DNA of 64,000 bases, taken from positions 31,107,896 to 31,171,895 of the forward strand of contig ML679966.1 of assembly GCA_007922225.1 (NCBI GenBank). Reading direction: 5' to 3'. Positions 12,795 through 24,181 of this stretch are shown here, piece after piece. This DNA is from Emydura subglobosa (Eukaryota; Chordata; Testudines; Chelidae). The first letter of the stretch is position 1. Every line of letters starts with the position of its first letter. The translations under genes and the position numbers were made by a program. Under the pieces are notes generated by a model, which did not search any database, was not told the origin of the DNA, and saw only the letters and a list, made by a program, of their open reading frames with translations.

Positions 12795-13215
12795 TTGGTT
12801 TTTGGTTTTTTACAATGTTTTCCTATTATTCATGAACTTTTCTCAGGGATTGTCTTGGATGAGGTAGATTCCTTGATTCCTAGTAAATCGGGCTTCCAGT
12901 ATATAATTGCAGTTTGTGAATACATAACTAGGTACACTGAAGCCTTTGCCATAAAAGATATAGCAGCTAAAACCATGGCACCTGTCCTGGTAGCATTATT
13001 TTCTAGAGTTGATATTCCCAGAAAGATACTTGCAGACTATCATCCTCATTTTATGACAGGGTTTATGAAACAACTGTGCCATATGTTGCAAATAAAATGA
13101 ATCAAGTCCTGTATAGATCACCCACAAGCAGACTGACTAGCTGAACTGTTTAACCAGAGCCTTAAGTGCATCAATGGAAGTTTATCACAAGTGAACTCAT
13201 AGAATGAGGCTCCTG
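12795..13215 (+). pseudogene. Ty3/gypsy-type integrase core remnant
   Basis: A plus-strand frame encodes the central part of a retrotransposon integrase, the enzyme that inserts element cDNA into the genome. Visible landmarks are the stretch before the first catalytic Asp ('FSGIVLDEV', usual form 'FsrVamDivGPLP'), 'SKSGFQYIIAVCEYITRYTEA' (usual 'sRSGkrYiLvvvDYaTRYpEA'), 'LFSRVDIPRKILADYHPHF' with the second Asp (usual 'FSRvGiPkeILTDqGtnF'), and after two in-frame stops near 13,098 and 13,134 a 'LAELFNQSLK' that holds the expected third acidic residue (usual 'lvERFNqTLK'). The frame before the first stop is about 100 codons, far short of a full integrase. The zinc-binding N-terminus, reverse transcriptase and LTRs are not visible. 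It is a dead fragment. A domesticated integrase gene such as GIN1 is less likely because of the stops. Confidence 0.75.
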
Positions 13216-13870
13216 GCTATCTCTCATTTGCTTAAAGAAACATATCATTGGTCACTTCTGTTGTAGGGAATTACTCTATGTCAGGCATATTATAGTCAGT
13301 GTCTAAATTCTTTTGTGAAAAAAATTAACCACTTTTTAACAGTTAGGAGCTACTTACAGTAGATACATTAATTAGTGTCTTCAAGAGACAAAAAATAAAC
13401 TGAATGTCTGACATGTTTTGTAAGATTCTTGACCCTTTGTTGGGGATGTTAATGTTCTCTTTACATTTTAAATTTTGTTTTGAACAAGTGTTATTCTGAG
13501 AGGTCACAATGAGAAGCTTCAAACACCTCCACCATCATACAGTGCAACACGTGATAATGGGCATATTAGTTACAATGACTAATCAAAAAAATAAAACTAT
13601 GCTTCCTCTTTCTTGTATTATCTTTCACCTACTTTCACATATTCATGCACAACAAAATAATATACAAAAAGATAGTGTCCTCCCAATAACTTTATTTTTG
13701 AAAATAAACAGAATAGCCTTCTTTTTAATTATTTAAAATCCCCACACCATTATTGGACTATGATGGAACAGAATCGAGTCCTTTCTGAGCTAAGAACATT
13801 TCTTAAGGACAAAATAATTTAGGTTAGTTAAGAGTAGGGTGGAGAGGGAAGGAAATCAGAAATCTGTTAC
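13216..13870. other. unassigned AT-rich DNA
   Basis: No gene or repeat recognised. This may include decayed sequence of the same retroelement as the upstream integrase. Confidence 0.4.
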
Positions 13871-13874
13871 ATAA

Positions 13875-14175
13875 TTAAACAATAGGAGGTGCAGATACAA
13901 TTCAACAGAGAGAGGTGCAAAGTAATGCATATTTGAGGGAGCAATTTAAACTTTTCATACATAGAAAAGGAGTAAAGAAAATGGTTAAAGAAATGAGGAT
14001 GAGTAGCTTTTCTACAGATAGAGATTAAAAAGTGCAGGACTAATTAGTCTAAATAAAATGAGTTAAAAGGAGCTATGTTAAAGATCTATTAAATAAAAAA
14101 TTCTATAGAGAATGCCCTTCCCATAATCTGAGCACAGGAAAGCATTCATAGAAAATAAGGCCAATCCATTTAAAA
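13875..14175 (+). repeat. CR1-like LINE 3-prime remnant
   Basis: 'attcaacagagagaggtgcaaagtaatgca' followed by 'aaaagtgcaggactaattagtct' and 'ggagctatgttaaagatctattaaat' follow the order of CR1 ORF2 3-prime sequence as I remember it (usual 'aatttaatgtggacaaatgtaaagtaatgca ... gaaagactaagggact...ggggatatgatagaggtctataaaat'). The copy is highly diverged with internal deletion, and no frame is maintained. Confidence 0.45.
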
Positions 14176-14555
14176 TAATTTAGGGAATATTTTTTAGCCA
14201 ACATAATTAACCTGAAAAAACTCATTTCAGTAGGATATCATTTTCGCTCATTGTTTAATATATCAGCTGATCACCAGCCGTGGTTAGAAAAAGGTGGGTG
14301 GTGTATTTTGTGGATTATGCTTTTTTTCTGACATATTGGGCATTTGATACTCTCTGACACAGGATATGGAAATATATTTACTATTGGCCTTTCCAGCTGG
14401 GAATTCCAATGTGTGCATAGTTTGCTGAAATTAGAGCTTGCTTCAAAACAGAATCTGAGGACAAGGCCAGAATGAGCTAATAAGTCTGGCCACTGGTGCA
14501 CTGAGAGAAATCAGGAGAAGCTTATACAGTACTTGATGTGGATACTGTCCAAGCT
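14176..14555. other. unassigned DNA
   Basis: Nothing recognised. A 76-codon antisense frame at 14,271-14,501 has no known motif. Confidence 0.4.
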
Positions 14556-14559
14556 AGTT

Positions 14560-14665
14560 GTTTTCGGGTTTGATCCTGCAAGGTGCTGAATTTTCTGTTC
14601 CCCATCCAGCAAAGTGCTTAAGCTTGTGCTTAATTTTGCACATGTAAGTAGTTTTATTGTCTGTA
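14560..14665. repeat. fold-back repeat fragments (TGATCCTGCAAGGTGCTGA type)
   Basis: 'tttgatcctgcaaggtgctgaatttt' and 'cccatccagcaaagtgcttaagcttgtgcttaattttgc' match half-arms of two palindromic repeats common in turtle and bird DNA as I remember them. The second is the same family as the complete palindrome at 22,145-22,206 in this window (AGCACTTAA...TGCTTAA). Confidence 0.5.
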
Positions 14666-16470
14666 GGAATGTGGCAGAAGCTGTAACTACAGAAACGGAG
14701 GAAAAAGCAAGAAAAGAAATAGGGAAAAAAAGTATGCATCCTACCACTTTAAAGCACATATGACTGAACATTGCTCTACTGCCCTGGCATAGAGGAAGTC
14801 TTTTCAACCTGCTCCACAAAATAAATACAGGAATCAAAAACACAGTGATAGTAGGGAAAAGACCAGTCCTTAGCATACAAAGTACCATTTCAATAGTGTA
14901 GCTGTATGGTCATTTTCCCAGTTGCTCCATGCTTCCTGATGGAGGAAGAGACCAGTTCCTCTTCTATACAGGGACTCTCCAACAAACCTGTCTGTTCCTG
15001 CTGTTTATGTCCCTACTCCGATGACCCTATATTAGTCCCTTATCTCTCTATACTGGTGTGGGATTAATATAATAATGCTTAGCTCTTGAACAGCGTTTTT
15101 TAATCCATGGATTTCAAGATGATTTTACAAAATGTATAAGGCTGATTATGTATATTTCAAATTCCCCCTCTACTCCTAAACAAAATACTACAAGTTGTTT
15201 CTTCTGATCAAGGCTGACAAAACAAAAGCAATTTGTAATTTATGGACCAAGTCATTTTGGAGAAATGATGATCCCCCATACCCAAAAATAATTTAGGAAA
15301 TGTTAAAGAAGTCAATAACAAAGTATTTTAAAAACAAGCTCAATTTAAGGCCCTTTTTCTCACTGGTTCCAAACTTCCTAGAGAAATCCTATCCTGACAT
15401 AAGAAGTAGTTTGTAAAATTTCAGGACATTCTTTCTTGTAAGCTGAAGTTGACAGATGGGTTTGTAATGGAAGGTTAGCTTCAACCTTAGACATGGAGTG
15501 GCAAATCACTCACTTTCATGAGTATTAAAATCACTCAGAAAATAAATTTTCTCTTCATATACATTTTTTTAAAGCCCAGGATTTTTGGTTAAGCCATGAT
15601 TTTACAAATCCAGTTAAGCATGGTAGGCCAGTTGTAGGTTGTTATGTAAACTTGTCAAGTATGACTGTCTGATTTTATCTACAAATTGGTATTAACTGTA
15701 AATATTGGCTGAGGGTTGTTGTCAGAACTGAGAGTACTGTGAATTCTATTGAGTGAACAGAGGATGCATAATAAGTTCATTTTGTGCTGAAGAGTATGCA
15801 GCTAAAATGTATTTAAATGATTTTAGGGTTGTGTGTCTGCATCTGTATACACTACAGCTGGGCAAATATTGCAAAAGATTCTCTATGCAAAAGATTTCCC
15901 AAATACATTTGTCTGAATAATTAAAGGAATTTGCTTTTACTGGGTTCACACTTTTTCTGAACACTGTAGAATAAGTATTTATATGCAGGCACCCTTGTGG
16001 AAAAGTCATGTAGAATGTAATAGGGAAGGATAACTCTTCTATAGAATTTTTGAACCAACATACTGACTTCTATAGAATTCTTTCTCTGTGTTTGGTCAGT
16101 AACGCATCCTAGTCTCCATGTTGTCTTTCCCTCTCTGGCCACATAATGTTGTTCTTTGTTAACCCAAATCACATCACTCTTTTTTTATTGGTTGGTTTTC
16201 AAGTTCTGACTCAAGTGAACCTTTGGACATTGCAGTTCTCTATGCCCAGGAAGTCTATTTCCTACCAGGACCCAGCTACCATATGGACCATGAGTCTTTG
16301 TTCCTTTGTATATTCTTTGAAACCAAATCTTTGATCAGGCACTGAATAGCACTTTCCAGTTAGTCTTTTGTTCACTCTAACAACATAATACACATCAGAT
16401 ATTATGCTTATCTTGGCGGATCCTGTGTTACCTGTTGTCCCAAAGCTCACCCAAGTACAAGTTATTTATA
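14666..16470. other. unassigned DNA
   Basis: No gene recognised. Several overlapping 60-125 codon frames on the minus strand lack motifs and are consistent with chance. Confidence 0.4.
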
Positions 16471-16830
16471 CCATGGCAGGGTCCACTCACTTCTGCTTCT
16501 GCACAAGTCCACAAACAGCCCAGAGACCTTTATGCTGGTAAAACACCAGGTGCAGTTTATTTACAATGTTGGTTCCCACCACCCTAGTACACTGTACAGC
16601 TTTACTCCTCCTGTCAAAGGGAACCCTCTGATCCTGAGGGAAGCAGAGAAAAGCAATCTCTCTCCCCTTGTCTGCTTCCTCCCCACACACACTTCCTTCC
16701 TATGCCTTTTTGTATCCTCTGCCTAGTGGCTTAATTAGACTTTCAGCTCTCCACCACGTTAGGCACAATGTCTGTTCTGCAGTGTTGAACTGGAACTGCA
16801 GTGACCAGAGGGTTGGCTCAAGTGTTGTTG
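16471..16830 (-). mobile_element. candidate LTR fragment, antisense
   Basis: On the minus strand a poly(A) signal AATAAA (16,556-16,561) is followed by CTGCACCTGGTGTTTTACC. Upstream of it is a G/A-rich segment, the layout of an R-U5 junction in an LTR. I recall 'caggtgcagtttatttaca' as part of a recurrent turtle repeat. No target duplication or coding region was found, and the boundaries are approximate. Confidence 0.35.
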
Positions 16831-18944
16831 CCCAGCACTGTCACTTAGACACACAGCCCATAGAGATTTATATGCATCACACCCACCTAACTTGCTTATT
16901 ATTTCTCTCTACCAATACAATTCTTCACAGATGGTATTCCAGAAGTATGTAGGATTTGGGGAGATTACAGAGAAATACCATGTCAAGGAGAAGATTATCT
17001 AGGGACAGGTGGGACTGCAAGATTTCCAAACCACAGAAAATGCCAAGAAAAACTTTTAAAATGTATGGGTTTGTTTATTTTTTAAATTGTAAAACAGAGC
17101 TAATAAAAATATTAATACTGCTGGGGTATTAATACTACTGGAAAGGTGAAAAAGCTATAACGTTCAACAGTCTGTAACCGATAATATTCATATGAGCAAA
17201 CTATGTAATACTGTAGTCAGTGAAATATAACCAGATCATCCTGCTGTATTAATAGTTCTTTGCAGCTGACTGTGGTACTTTACTTTGTATTGTGTATGTC
17301 TTATACAAAAAAAAGCAATGCAGAATTGGGGAGTGTATGTTGCATGAGAGGTTAATAGTAAGGCATGTTATTTTAGCAGTTGTTCATGTTTGTTGTTCAT
17401 GTTCATGTCCTTCTACAACTGGAAGAGAAAAATGTAAATGATTTCAGTACATACAGACTAACCAGTCCTGAACCATGAGGGTATTTTGTACTTCAACACT
17501 GCCTGCAGGCAGACAAGTTTTTGTTCAAATTCAATATTTGCACACCCACTGGTGTTATGGTTACAGACATCTTGAATGATGTGCTAGCATCAATTGCTAT
17601 ACTTATGAATGAAATTGTTGCATTGTCACCTTTTTTTTAAAAGCAGCAGGCACAGTAGTGAAGAGCAGGAGATACAGTTACATTTTTTAAATATTAATTT
17701 AAATATTTATGAGGCGATGACAAAAGGGAGAATACTCCTGGATGATGAGTATTAAAGTCCAGCAGGTCAGTCAGCCTCACCAATCTAAAGGTGGCACCTC
17801 TGAGAGTGATGTAAAACAGGATGACCGTCATATCAATAGGTAGAGGTTGGGCATTTGTTAATATCCTTAGGGCTGCTCATTCAGGTATGGAATTTTGATA
17901 CCTGTGAATCTCCATTAAATATACATTCTAACAATTTCCCATTGCATTCAGAAGAAATGCATTTTGGAGTACAGGTCTAATCATTCAAAAACAGTCTGAA
18001 TTCTCAACAGATGGTTTAGATGTGTGTGTGCTCATTACCTACAAATCTCTACCATAGGATAAATAGAAGACATCACCTTCTTATCATCCATCTTTTATCT
18101 TTATTCTTCCGGCTCTATAAGTGCTATATTTTCTCATTATTTTTACTTTAGATTGGATATGGAAACGAACACAAAGGTACAAAAATCCTAAACAGATTTC
18201 TGTTTTGATGCTCATTAAAATCCTATTTTGTAAAAATAACTCCAGTTGCATTAGCCTCAGGGTTGCACTGACAGCCCACTTTCGGTTGTCCAAGAGGTTA
18301 AGTTCTGAGTAAACACACTTAGTAACTAAAAGTGACATTAGAAGTCCCCTTTGTGAGATATGTGCTTTAAATATGTATGTTTCCCTCTTTAATATGTTTT
18401 TAAATTGAGAAAGGAATTGTCTTGTAAATATTCATTAATGCATATTTTATGTGAGCTCCTTTTGCAAGTGTTTGTGGTTTGAAAGTCTCAACTGAGACCT
18501 GAGCTCATTAATGTCATTAGAGCTTTTGTCTTCTTATAATTCTTTGAAGTCTGACAACATCAAAATCACATCTGATGTCTATTCTTTTAGTTTTTTTAAT
18601 AACCCCAACTTTCCTTTTTCTGCAACACTGACAATTTGTTTCATAAACATACACAGAAGACTGCAAATACCCAAACTCATTTTGCTCAGCTGTTGTGCCA
18701 AGAATAGGAAATTCTTTAAACTAAAAGATAGGAATTCACTTTTTTGACTTAACATTCTAGAACATATTATCTACTTAATTACACATCTTTAAAGTATCTT
18801 ATGCAATATTTGTCTATATTTGTTCATTTCAATTTGAGCACCTCTTTCATAATTCCATGTTTCACTCTCTGCTTTACAATTACGTCAGTTAGTTATTTTA
18901 TAGTTAAGTTTAAATTCTTAGTTACTGCTAACTTATGTGATACT
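16831..18944. other. unassigned DNA
   Basis: No gene recognised. A local direct repeat TATTAATACTRCTGG occurs around 17,110-17,141. Otherwise the interval is AT-rich and featureless to my reading. Confidence 0.4.
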
Positions 18945-19140
18945 TAGAGCTGGTTAAATTTGGCGAAATATATTTTTTTAATTGAAAAAAGGCCTTTTCT
19001 GAGAATAAAAATACTCAAAACCATTTTTTAAAATCATTTAGTTTGAATTTTTTGGATGGACACTTTGGCAAAATATTATCTATTAAAAATTGATAAAGTA
19101 TTCTGCTTCAACTTTAAAAAAAGTGAAAAATTGGTCAACT
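18945..19140. repeat. AT-rich fold-back repeat, AGAGCTGGTYAAA family
   Basis: It begins 'agagctggttaaatttggcgaaatat' and contains runs of TTTTTTAATTGAAAAAAGG. It ends near 'gtgaaaaattggtcaact', a partial inverse of the start. Related copies lie at 23,866-24,181, 25,680-25,768, 38,894-39,010 and 48,100-48,520. The layout fits a miniature inverted-repeat element, but the superfamily is unknown to me. Confidence 0.45.
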
Positions 19141-20404
19141 TCAGGCTGTCAATGGGATGAAAATGCTCCCCAAAATTTCAAAATTCTTGCCTTTCATGCG
19201 TTTATGCACTCACGCTCATTTTTCGTCCAGCTCCAGAGATACTCAATGGCATGCAACCAGGATTTCACCAAAGCACTGAAGTACAGTAGCTGCACCACAT
19301 ACATTTCCTTCAGAGAATGCGTGCTCCATCTCCACCTGTAACTCTACAGACTGATTTGATTGTTAATTGTTGCTCTGGGTTAAGTTATATGGTTGCTGTC
19401 TTCAGAAGCAAACTAGAATTAGGTGCATTTGCAGCCAATTAGTGCTTGTTGTGGATGGCAGAATTCAAACATCATATAACCCTCCCCCCCAGGAGTCAGT
19501 GAATGCCTTGTTGCATTTGCAGGGCACATCTGCTCCTTGACACTAATACGCCATGTCAAGTTCCCATCCATTGTTAACATCACACACAATGCTACTTGCC
19601 ATTTTTACTATCTTGCTTCTCCTTATGCACCCATGAAGGAAAAAGCAGACAAATATGACAATATTTTCCGTTGCATAGTTTATTTTTCTAAAATCTTGCT
19701 CTCAGTGCATACTTAACAAATTATTGCTAAAATTGTGCAACGATTTCATTTTTCTGCTAAGTGATGAAGCAAGAACTTTGAACAGGAATGTTCTTATTTA
19801 AAAAAAAAGTTAACAGATTTTAATTAACTCTCAAACCGTATGCTTATTTAAATATATTGTTACAAAAACCCAAATACTCCTGAGTTTTTGAAAGATTCAG
19901 TACAAATGAATCTCTTGCAAGTATTGTATTTGTTCAAAACTTTACTAAATCTATTTAGTTACAAATAGCCTAAAACAAAGAACAAAACCTGACTACTGTT
20001 TACCTGTATAAAACTCAGCTCTGCAATTCTTTTCTAAATATCCTTTCAGAATGTTAAGCTATTCATTCAAAATTGAAAGTGAATGAAATTTTGTTATATA
20101 TCATCCTGTCCTTCCACTGAATAATTATGACTATTATGAGGTTAACAAATTCATCAAAATTATCTAAATGAAAAATGTACATCTAAATATTTTAATCTTG
20201 AATTACATACACTTTGAACAAATGAATACAACATTTATTTTCCTTTATACCTCATTTTATAATGTGTAGATTAGTAAGAATAATCAATAATTAAACGTAT
20301 ATTCTCCACCAAGAGGCAGCACTAGAAATTTTGATGTAATGACACTGAACACATAGTTTGTTATTATTTGGATAAATATGTACAACCAACAAATTGGAAA
20401 TACT
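19141..20404. other. unassigned AT-rich DNA
   Basis: No gene or repeat recognised. Confidence 0.4.
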
Positions 20405-20490
20405 TTGAGCCAGACTCTGTCATCAGTTATTTCAGCTTTAAACTGGGGAAACTCCAGTGGAGTTACTCAAGGATCACTCTTGTGAGAGAA
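20405..20490. repeat. fold-back repeat fragment
   Basis: 'gagccagactctgtcatcagttat' followed by 'aactggggaaactccagtggagttactcaaggatcac' matches one arm plus the core of the 'gagccagattctgatctcagttacac...gtaactccactgaagtcaatggagttac' palindrome. Compact and diverged. Confidence 0.45.
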
Positions 20491-22104
20491 GAATTTGTGC
20501 TCATGCATTGCCTGCCACTGACATTTCTGTTTTCCATTTTTTATGGTTCTTGTATGATGGTGATTTACCAAAGAAGTTGTGTAATCTTCAAGCTAATGAC
20601 TAACAATGTAACAAATACTTCACTTTTGTTATATAATACAGGTGTCCTTTAATTTTTTACCAACCTGTTTTTTAAATGAAGGAGGCAAGCTGAAAGATAT
20701 TTAACCCTAACAGACCACCTCTCTTCTCATGCCGTAGTGCCACAGTTGCAATCAATGGAGGCCCTCATGTTGGGTACCCCTCGATTTAAATAAACTGGAG
20801 ATGGCGACAGAGCATTCCCCATGGGAAGGGCTCAGCCGTGACACAAGCTACTCCCTGGTCCACAATTGCCCTGGAGTGCTGGCCTTCAAGGCAAGATGCA
20901 AATCTACTTGCATGGGTTGCTGTGGATGGTGGATAAAGGGAATTTGAGGAGGTTAGAGGAGGAAGAGATCTGTGGGAGGGACAGGTGCTTGTGTTCTGCT
21001 GGCTGATAAAAAAAAGGTTTACCTTGTTTATTGACTCTGCCATTGAAAAATTAGTGGCATTATATAAGTACAGATGGAAGAAAATGTTAATCATTCAACA
21101 TCTCCACTTTTGTCCTCATTGATGTTCATTAACTTTCTACCAAATCCCAGCGAAATCTCTCCTTTTGACACTGAATGGACATCTTCTGTTAAGAAGGTTT
21201 GAAAAGTTCTATTGAAGCACTAATGAAATCTGACTGACTGCCGATAAGCCCCCCGATATGTCCCCCTCTGAACTGTGCAAGATTAAAAAAAAAGTAATGA
21301 AGGAGGAGTCCAAAGAAGATGGAAAAGGCACCAGCAGAAATGGTAAAGGCAAAAAGAAAAGAACAATGTAGAGAACATAGGAAGGAAAAAAAGTAACTGT
21401 AGAGGGAAGAGAGAGAGTATTGAGAGGGAGTGGAGGAAAACTGAAGGGATAGAAAAACAGACAATCTACCTCCCTCTTAACCAAAACATGATATACGGCA
21501 CCGGATTTAACATTTTGTGCTAGGCTTGATATTAACTTGCATCTCTCATGTCTATATCCATAACATCCAACAACACAATTTTGAAAGCACTAAAATGATT
21601 ACCAAGAGCTATTTAAAAAGTGACAAATCATTCTGAATTTTCAAAGACCTTTGCTTTTTTGTTAAATCCCCATTTATCTCTGCATTTTGAACTTGTGTTG
21701 TTGTCAAAGCATATTTGATTAATATGTGACTTCCTGAATATTAATTTGTGTTTAGGAAAGCACATTTTGTTGAAATTGCTTTGCAAAGTTATGTGAAATG
21801 ACCTTTTAAGAAGCTGTGATACTGAAAACTTTTAGGTTATTGACACTGGTATTTAATTCAATTTTCAGTGCTTTTGGTCACTATTCATTAGTAAGACAGA
21901 GCAGCCTTGGTGACTGATAGAACCTGTCCATTGGCTTGAACCATATTATTATCATCTTTTATTTACCATTCAACTTTATCCATTATTAACATCCCTTTTC
22001 AGTTATTATTGGTACTCCAGAGCATGTCCTCTGATTGAATTGCTTTAGAATTTGCCTCAACTACTTTCACATTTTGATTTTATATCATCTTGCACAGGAG
22101 TATC
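20491..22104. other. unassigned DNA with a purine-rich stretch
   Basis: No gene recognised. The interval 21,275-21,480 is strongly purine-rich on the plus strand (AAGAAAAG / GAGGGAAGAGAGAGAG type). That explains the two overlapping Ser/Phe/Leu-rich antisense frames there; they are composition artefacts. Confidence 0.4.
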
Positions 22105-22144
22105 ATAACAGAGAAACTGAGGGCTGAATCAGAAAAGCATCCAT

Positions 22145-22206
22145 ATTCAGGAAAGCACTTAAAGACATGCTTAAATTTAAGCACATGCCTCAGGGCTTTC
22201 CTGAAT
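22145..22206. repeat. palindromic fold-back repeat, near-complete
   Basis: The left arm (22,145-22,175) starts ATTCAGGAAAGCACTTAA and the right arm (22,176-22,206) ends AGGGCTTTCCTGAAT. Reverse-complementing one arm gives the other over most positions, with essentially no spacer. The family is one I recall as recurrent in turtles and birds. Confidence 0.65.
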
Positions 22207-22284
22207 TGGGTTCAAAGACTGGATCTCCCTTTCCACTGGGCCACTAGTGTACAAACTAATAATTGCAGCTATACTACTGACTCA

Positions 22285-22549
22285 GGCTACATCTAGAGTT
22301 ATGGTGGCAAATTCGCCACCATCAGATCAATTTATACACATCAATTGAGCAGAAGTGGAGATCCACTCAATTGACCCAGAAATCAACACTATTAACCCAC
22401 CTCCGCCAGGTTGATGGGAGAGTATTTCCCTGAAGATACAGCGGTAAGTAGAAGTTAGAAAGTCGATGGAAGATATGCAAGCTACTCTGCGTAGCTTGCA
22501 TATCTCCCGTTGACTGCCACCGAATTTGGCGGCAAGTGTAGACATAGTG
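22285..22549. mobile_element. Harbinger-type MITE with TCA target duplication
   Basis: Terminal inverted repeats are visible. The left end is GGCTACATCTAGAGTTATGG, followed by TGGCAAATTCGCC. The right end, reverse-complemented, is CACTATGTCTACACTTGCCG, followed by CCAAATTCGG. The 3-bp TCA lies immediately outside both ends (22,282-22,284 and 22,550-22,552). At about 265 bp with no transposase, this is a non-autonomous miniature element. A 72-codon antisense frame inside it is a by-product. The ends resemble those of the two large Harbinger elements in this window, which suggests the same transposase class mobilised it. Confidence 0.7.
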
Positions 22550-22687
22550 TCATTGTAAGTATTGCAGCTTTTTTAATGAAGTTTAAAAGTTTTGACCTCT
22601 TCATCCACCCACTTACTGTACAATGACAAATGATAAATTATCTTCAAAGCTCTTTCCATAAAGCAAAAGCAGCCCACCTTCAAAATG

Positions 22688-23160
22688 TATGTTTCAGTTA
22701 GGGCCTGTACCAGGGCATGGCTCCACTGCTGTCTTCTTCCCTGCAGAAACCGCACAGAGTCCAGTGATTGTGCATTCACACAGACCTTTTATGTTAAGTT
22801 ACTTTCTCCATTACCACAGCAATTCCCTTGCAACACTCTATTTACAATATCTACAATGCTTTGAGATGCTCCTCAGGACTTGAGAGGAAGAGTGGTCTCC
22901 TTTCCCTGAGGCCTCCATGTTACTGGGCTCAGCCAGCTCTGCTTCCTGCCTCTCTTCCTTCCCTTTCCTCCAGTGACTGTCTTCCTATGCTTCTTTATCA
23001 GATTTGGGCTGATGGGCTAAATGGCTCCTTACCTCAGACAGCCTGACTATCTAATTACCTCAGATAGCTTTTTTTGGGGAACCAATCGGCATCTAAGTGG
23101 CCAGAGAATTGGCTCACTCATTAGCCTCTAGCACTCTGTCACAGCGCCCCTTTAGGACAT
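22688..23160 (-). mobile_element. candidate solo LTR, antisense
   Basis: Read on the minus strand the block starts near CGCTGTGACAGAGTGC, a start I recall for turtle retroelement LTRs. It continues through a promoter-like region with CCAATTCT and GATTGG motifs and ends near CAGGGCCTAACTGA-like sequence. Its C/T-rich composition differs from the flanks. Two plus-strand frames (22,689-22,883 and 22,828-23,046) are composition-driven. No internal retroviral genes flank it, as expected for a solo LTR. No target duplication was confirmed. Confidence 0.4.
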
Positions 23161-23865
23161 GATCACCTTCAGTGGACAGATAATCTTCAGATCAAGAGTT
23201 CCACATTAGTGTCAAACTCTGCATAGACTGAGAATATTTTTGTTACAGATTAAATCTTCTTAAATAGCACCCTGATAATTACACATCTTTAATTGGGATG
23301 ACAACCAAACAAGAGTTTCAGCACAAGGCATTTCAGTTGTTCTGAACAATAGCTAATGGCACCCTAATTCATTGGAATGGCATGCCTGTTGGCCTACAAG
23401 ACTGTTTGCTGTAGTTTACAGCTATCATCTGGTGTCCGTGGGCATAAATTTCCTGCTGTTGTTTGTTCTTTTTCGGCATCCTCTCTGCTCTGTTACAGAT
23501 GCTAAACTTAGTTGATCTTATGTCATATAGATTTTAGTTCTTAATTCTTACTTATTATGAAAGCATTCAGAGATGACCAATACCTGCTGATACTACAGGG
23601 GGCAGAATGAGGGCAGTGGCTTCAGAAGATGTTACAGAGCATGCTCAATCTGTGTGAGCATGCTCAGTACAAGCCAAGCAGCAACTCTGGGGCATATGTC
23701 GCCTCTGAAAACATTCATGAAATAAAAAAATATTTATAAACACTGGGTAAAACCCACTCGATGTTGCAAAAGGATGCTATGAAGAGGCAGCCCTTCTCTC
23801 CCCTACCACATTCACACAGCAGCAGGGTAAAAGGGAAACTAGAGCTGACAGGAAGAAAACAATTC
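23161..23865. other. unassigned DNA; two palindromic 10-mers
   Basis: Nothing named is recognised. The palindrome GAGCATGCTC occurs twice at 23,637-23,646 and 23,656-23,665, 19 bp apart, each followed by A. Confidence 0.4.
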
Positions 23866-24181
23866 TGGTTTGTGACAAATTTGGAATTTGGATTGGAATG
23901 AAAACAAAACTTGTTTCACGAAAATGTTCAACAGATTTGTTTTCGAAATGTCTCTTCTTGGAATGAAAAGGTCAGGTTTTTTGATTCATCTCTCTTGCTC
24001 TCATCAGAAGGGACCAGAGAATCCATCTTAGATCTCAGAAATCTTACCATCAAATACTACAACATTGCAAACCTCAAAAACTGTCAAAATCGATACACCG
24101 CCACCAAAACATTGTGCCTTTGACAAAACGGTATATTTTGATGAAAACACATTTTGTTGAGAACATTCTGATCAGCTCTAA
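23866..24181. repeat. AT-rich fold-back repeat, GCTGGTYAAA family
   Basis: The right end 'ttttgatgaaaacacattttg...ctgatcagctcta' is the inverse of the GAGCTGGTCAAA start seen at 18,945. The left part is 'gtgacaaatttgg...tgaaaacaaaacttgtttcacgaaaat'. The middle (about 24,000-24,060) looks unrelated and may be an insertion or an internal variant. Confidence 0.45.

Noticed and set aside
17111..17141. Direct repeat TATTAATACTRCTGG
   Set aside because: Only two short copies in AT-rich DNA; no wider structure supports a functional role.
21189..21484. Two Phe/Leu/Ser-rich antisense frames that look like membrane segments
   Set aside because: They come from a purine-rich plus strand, which gives hydrophobic and Ser-rich translations by composition alone.
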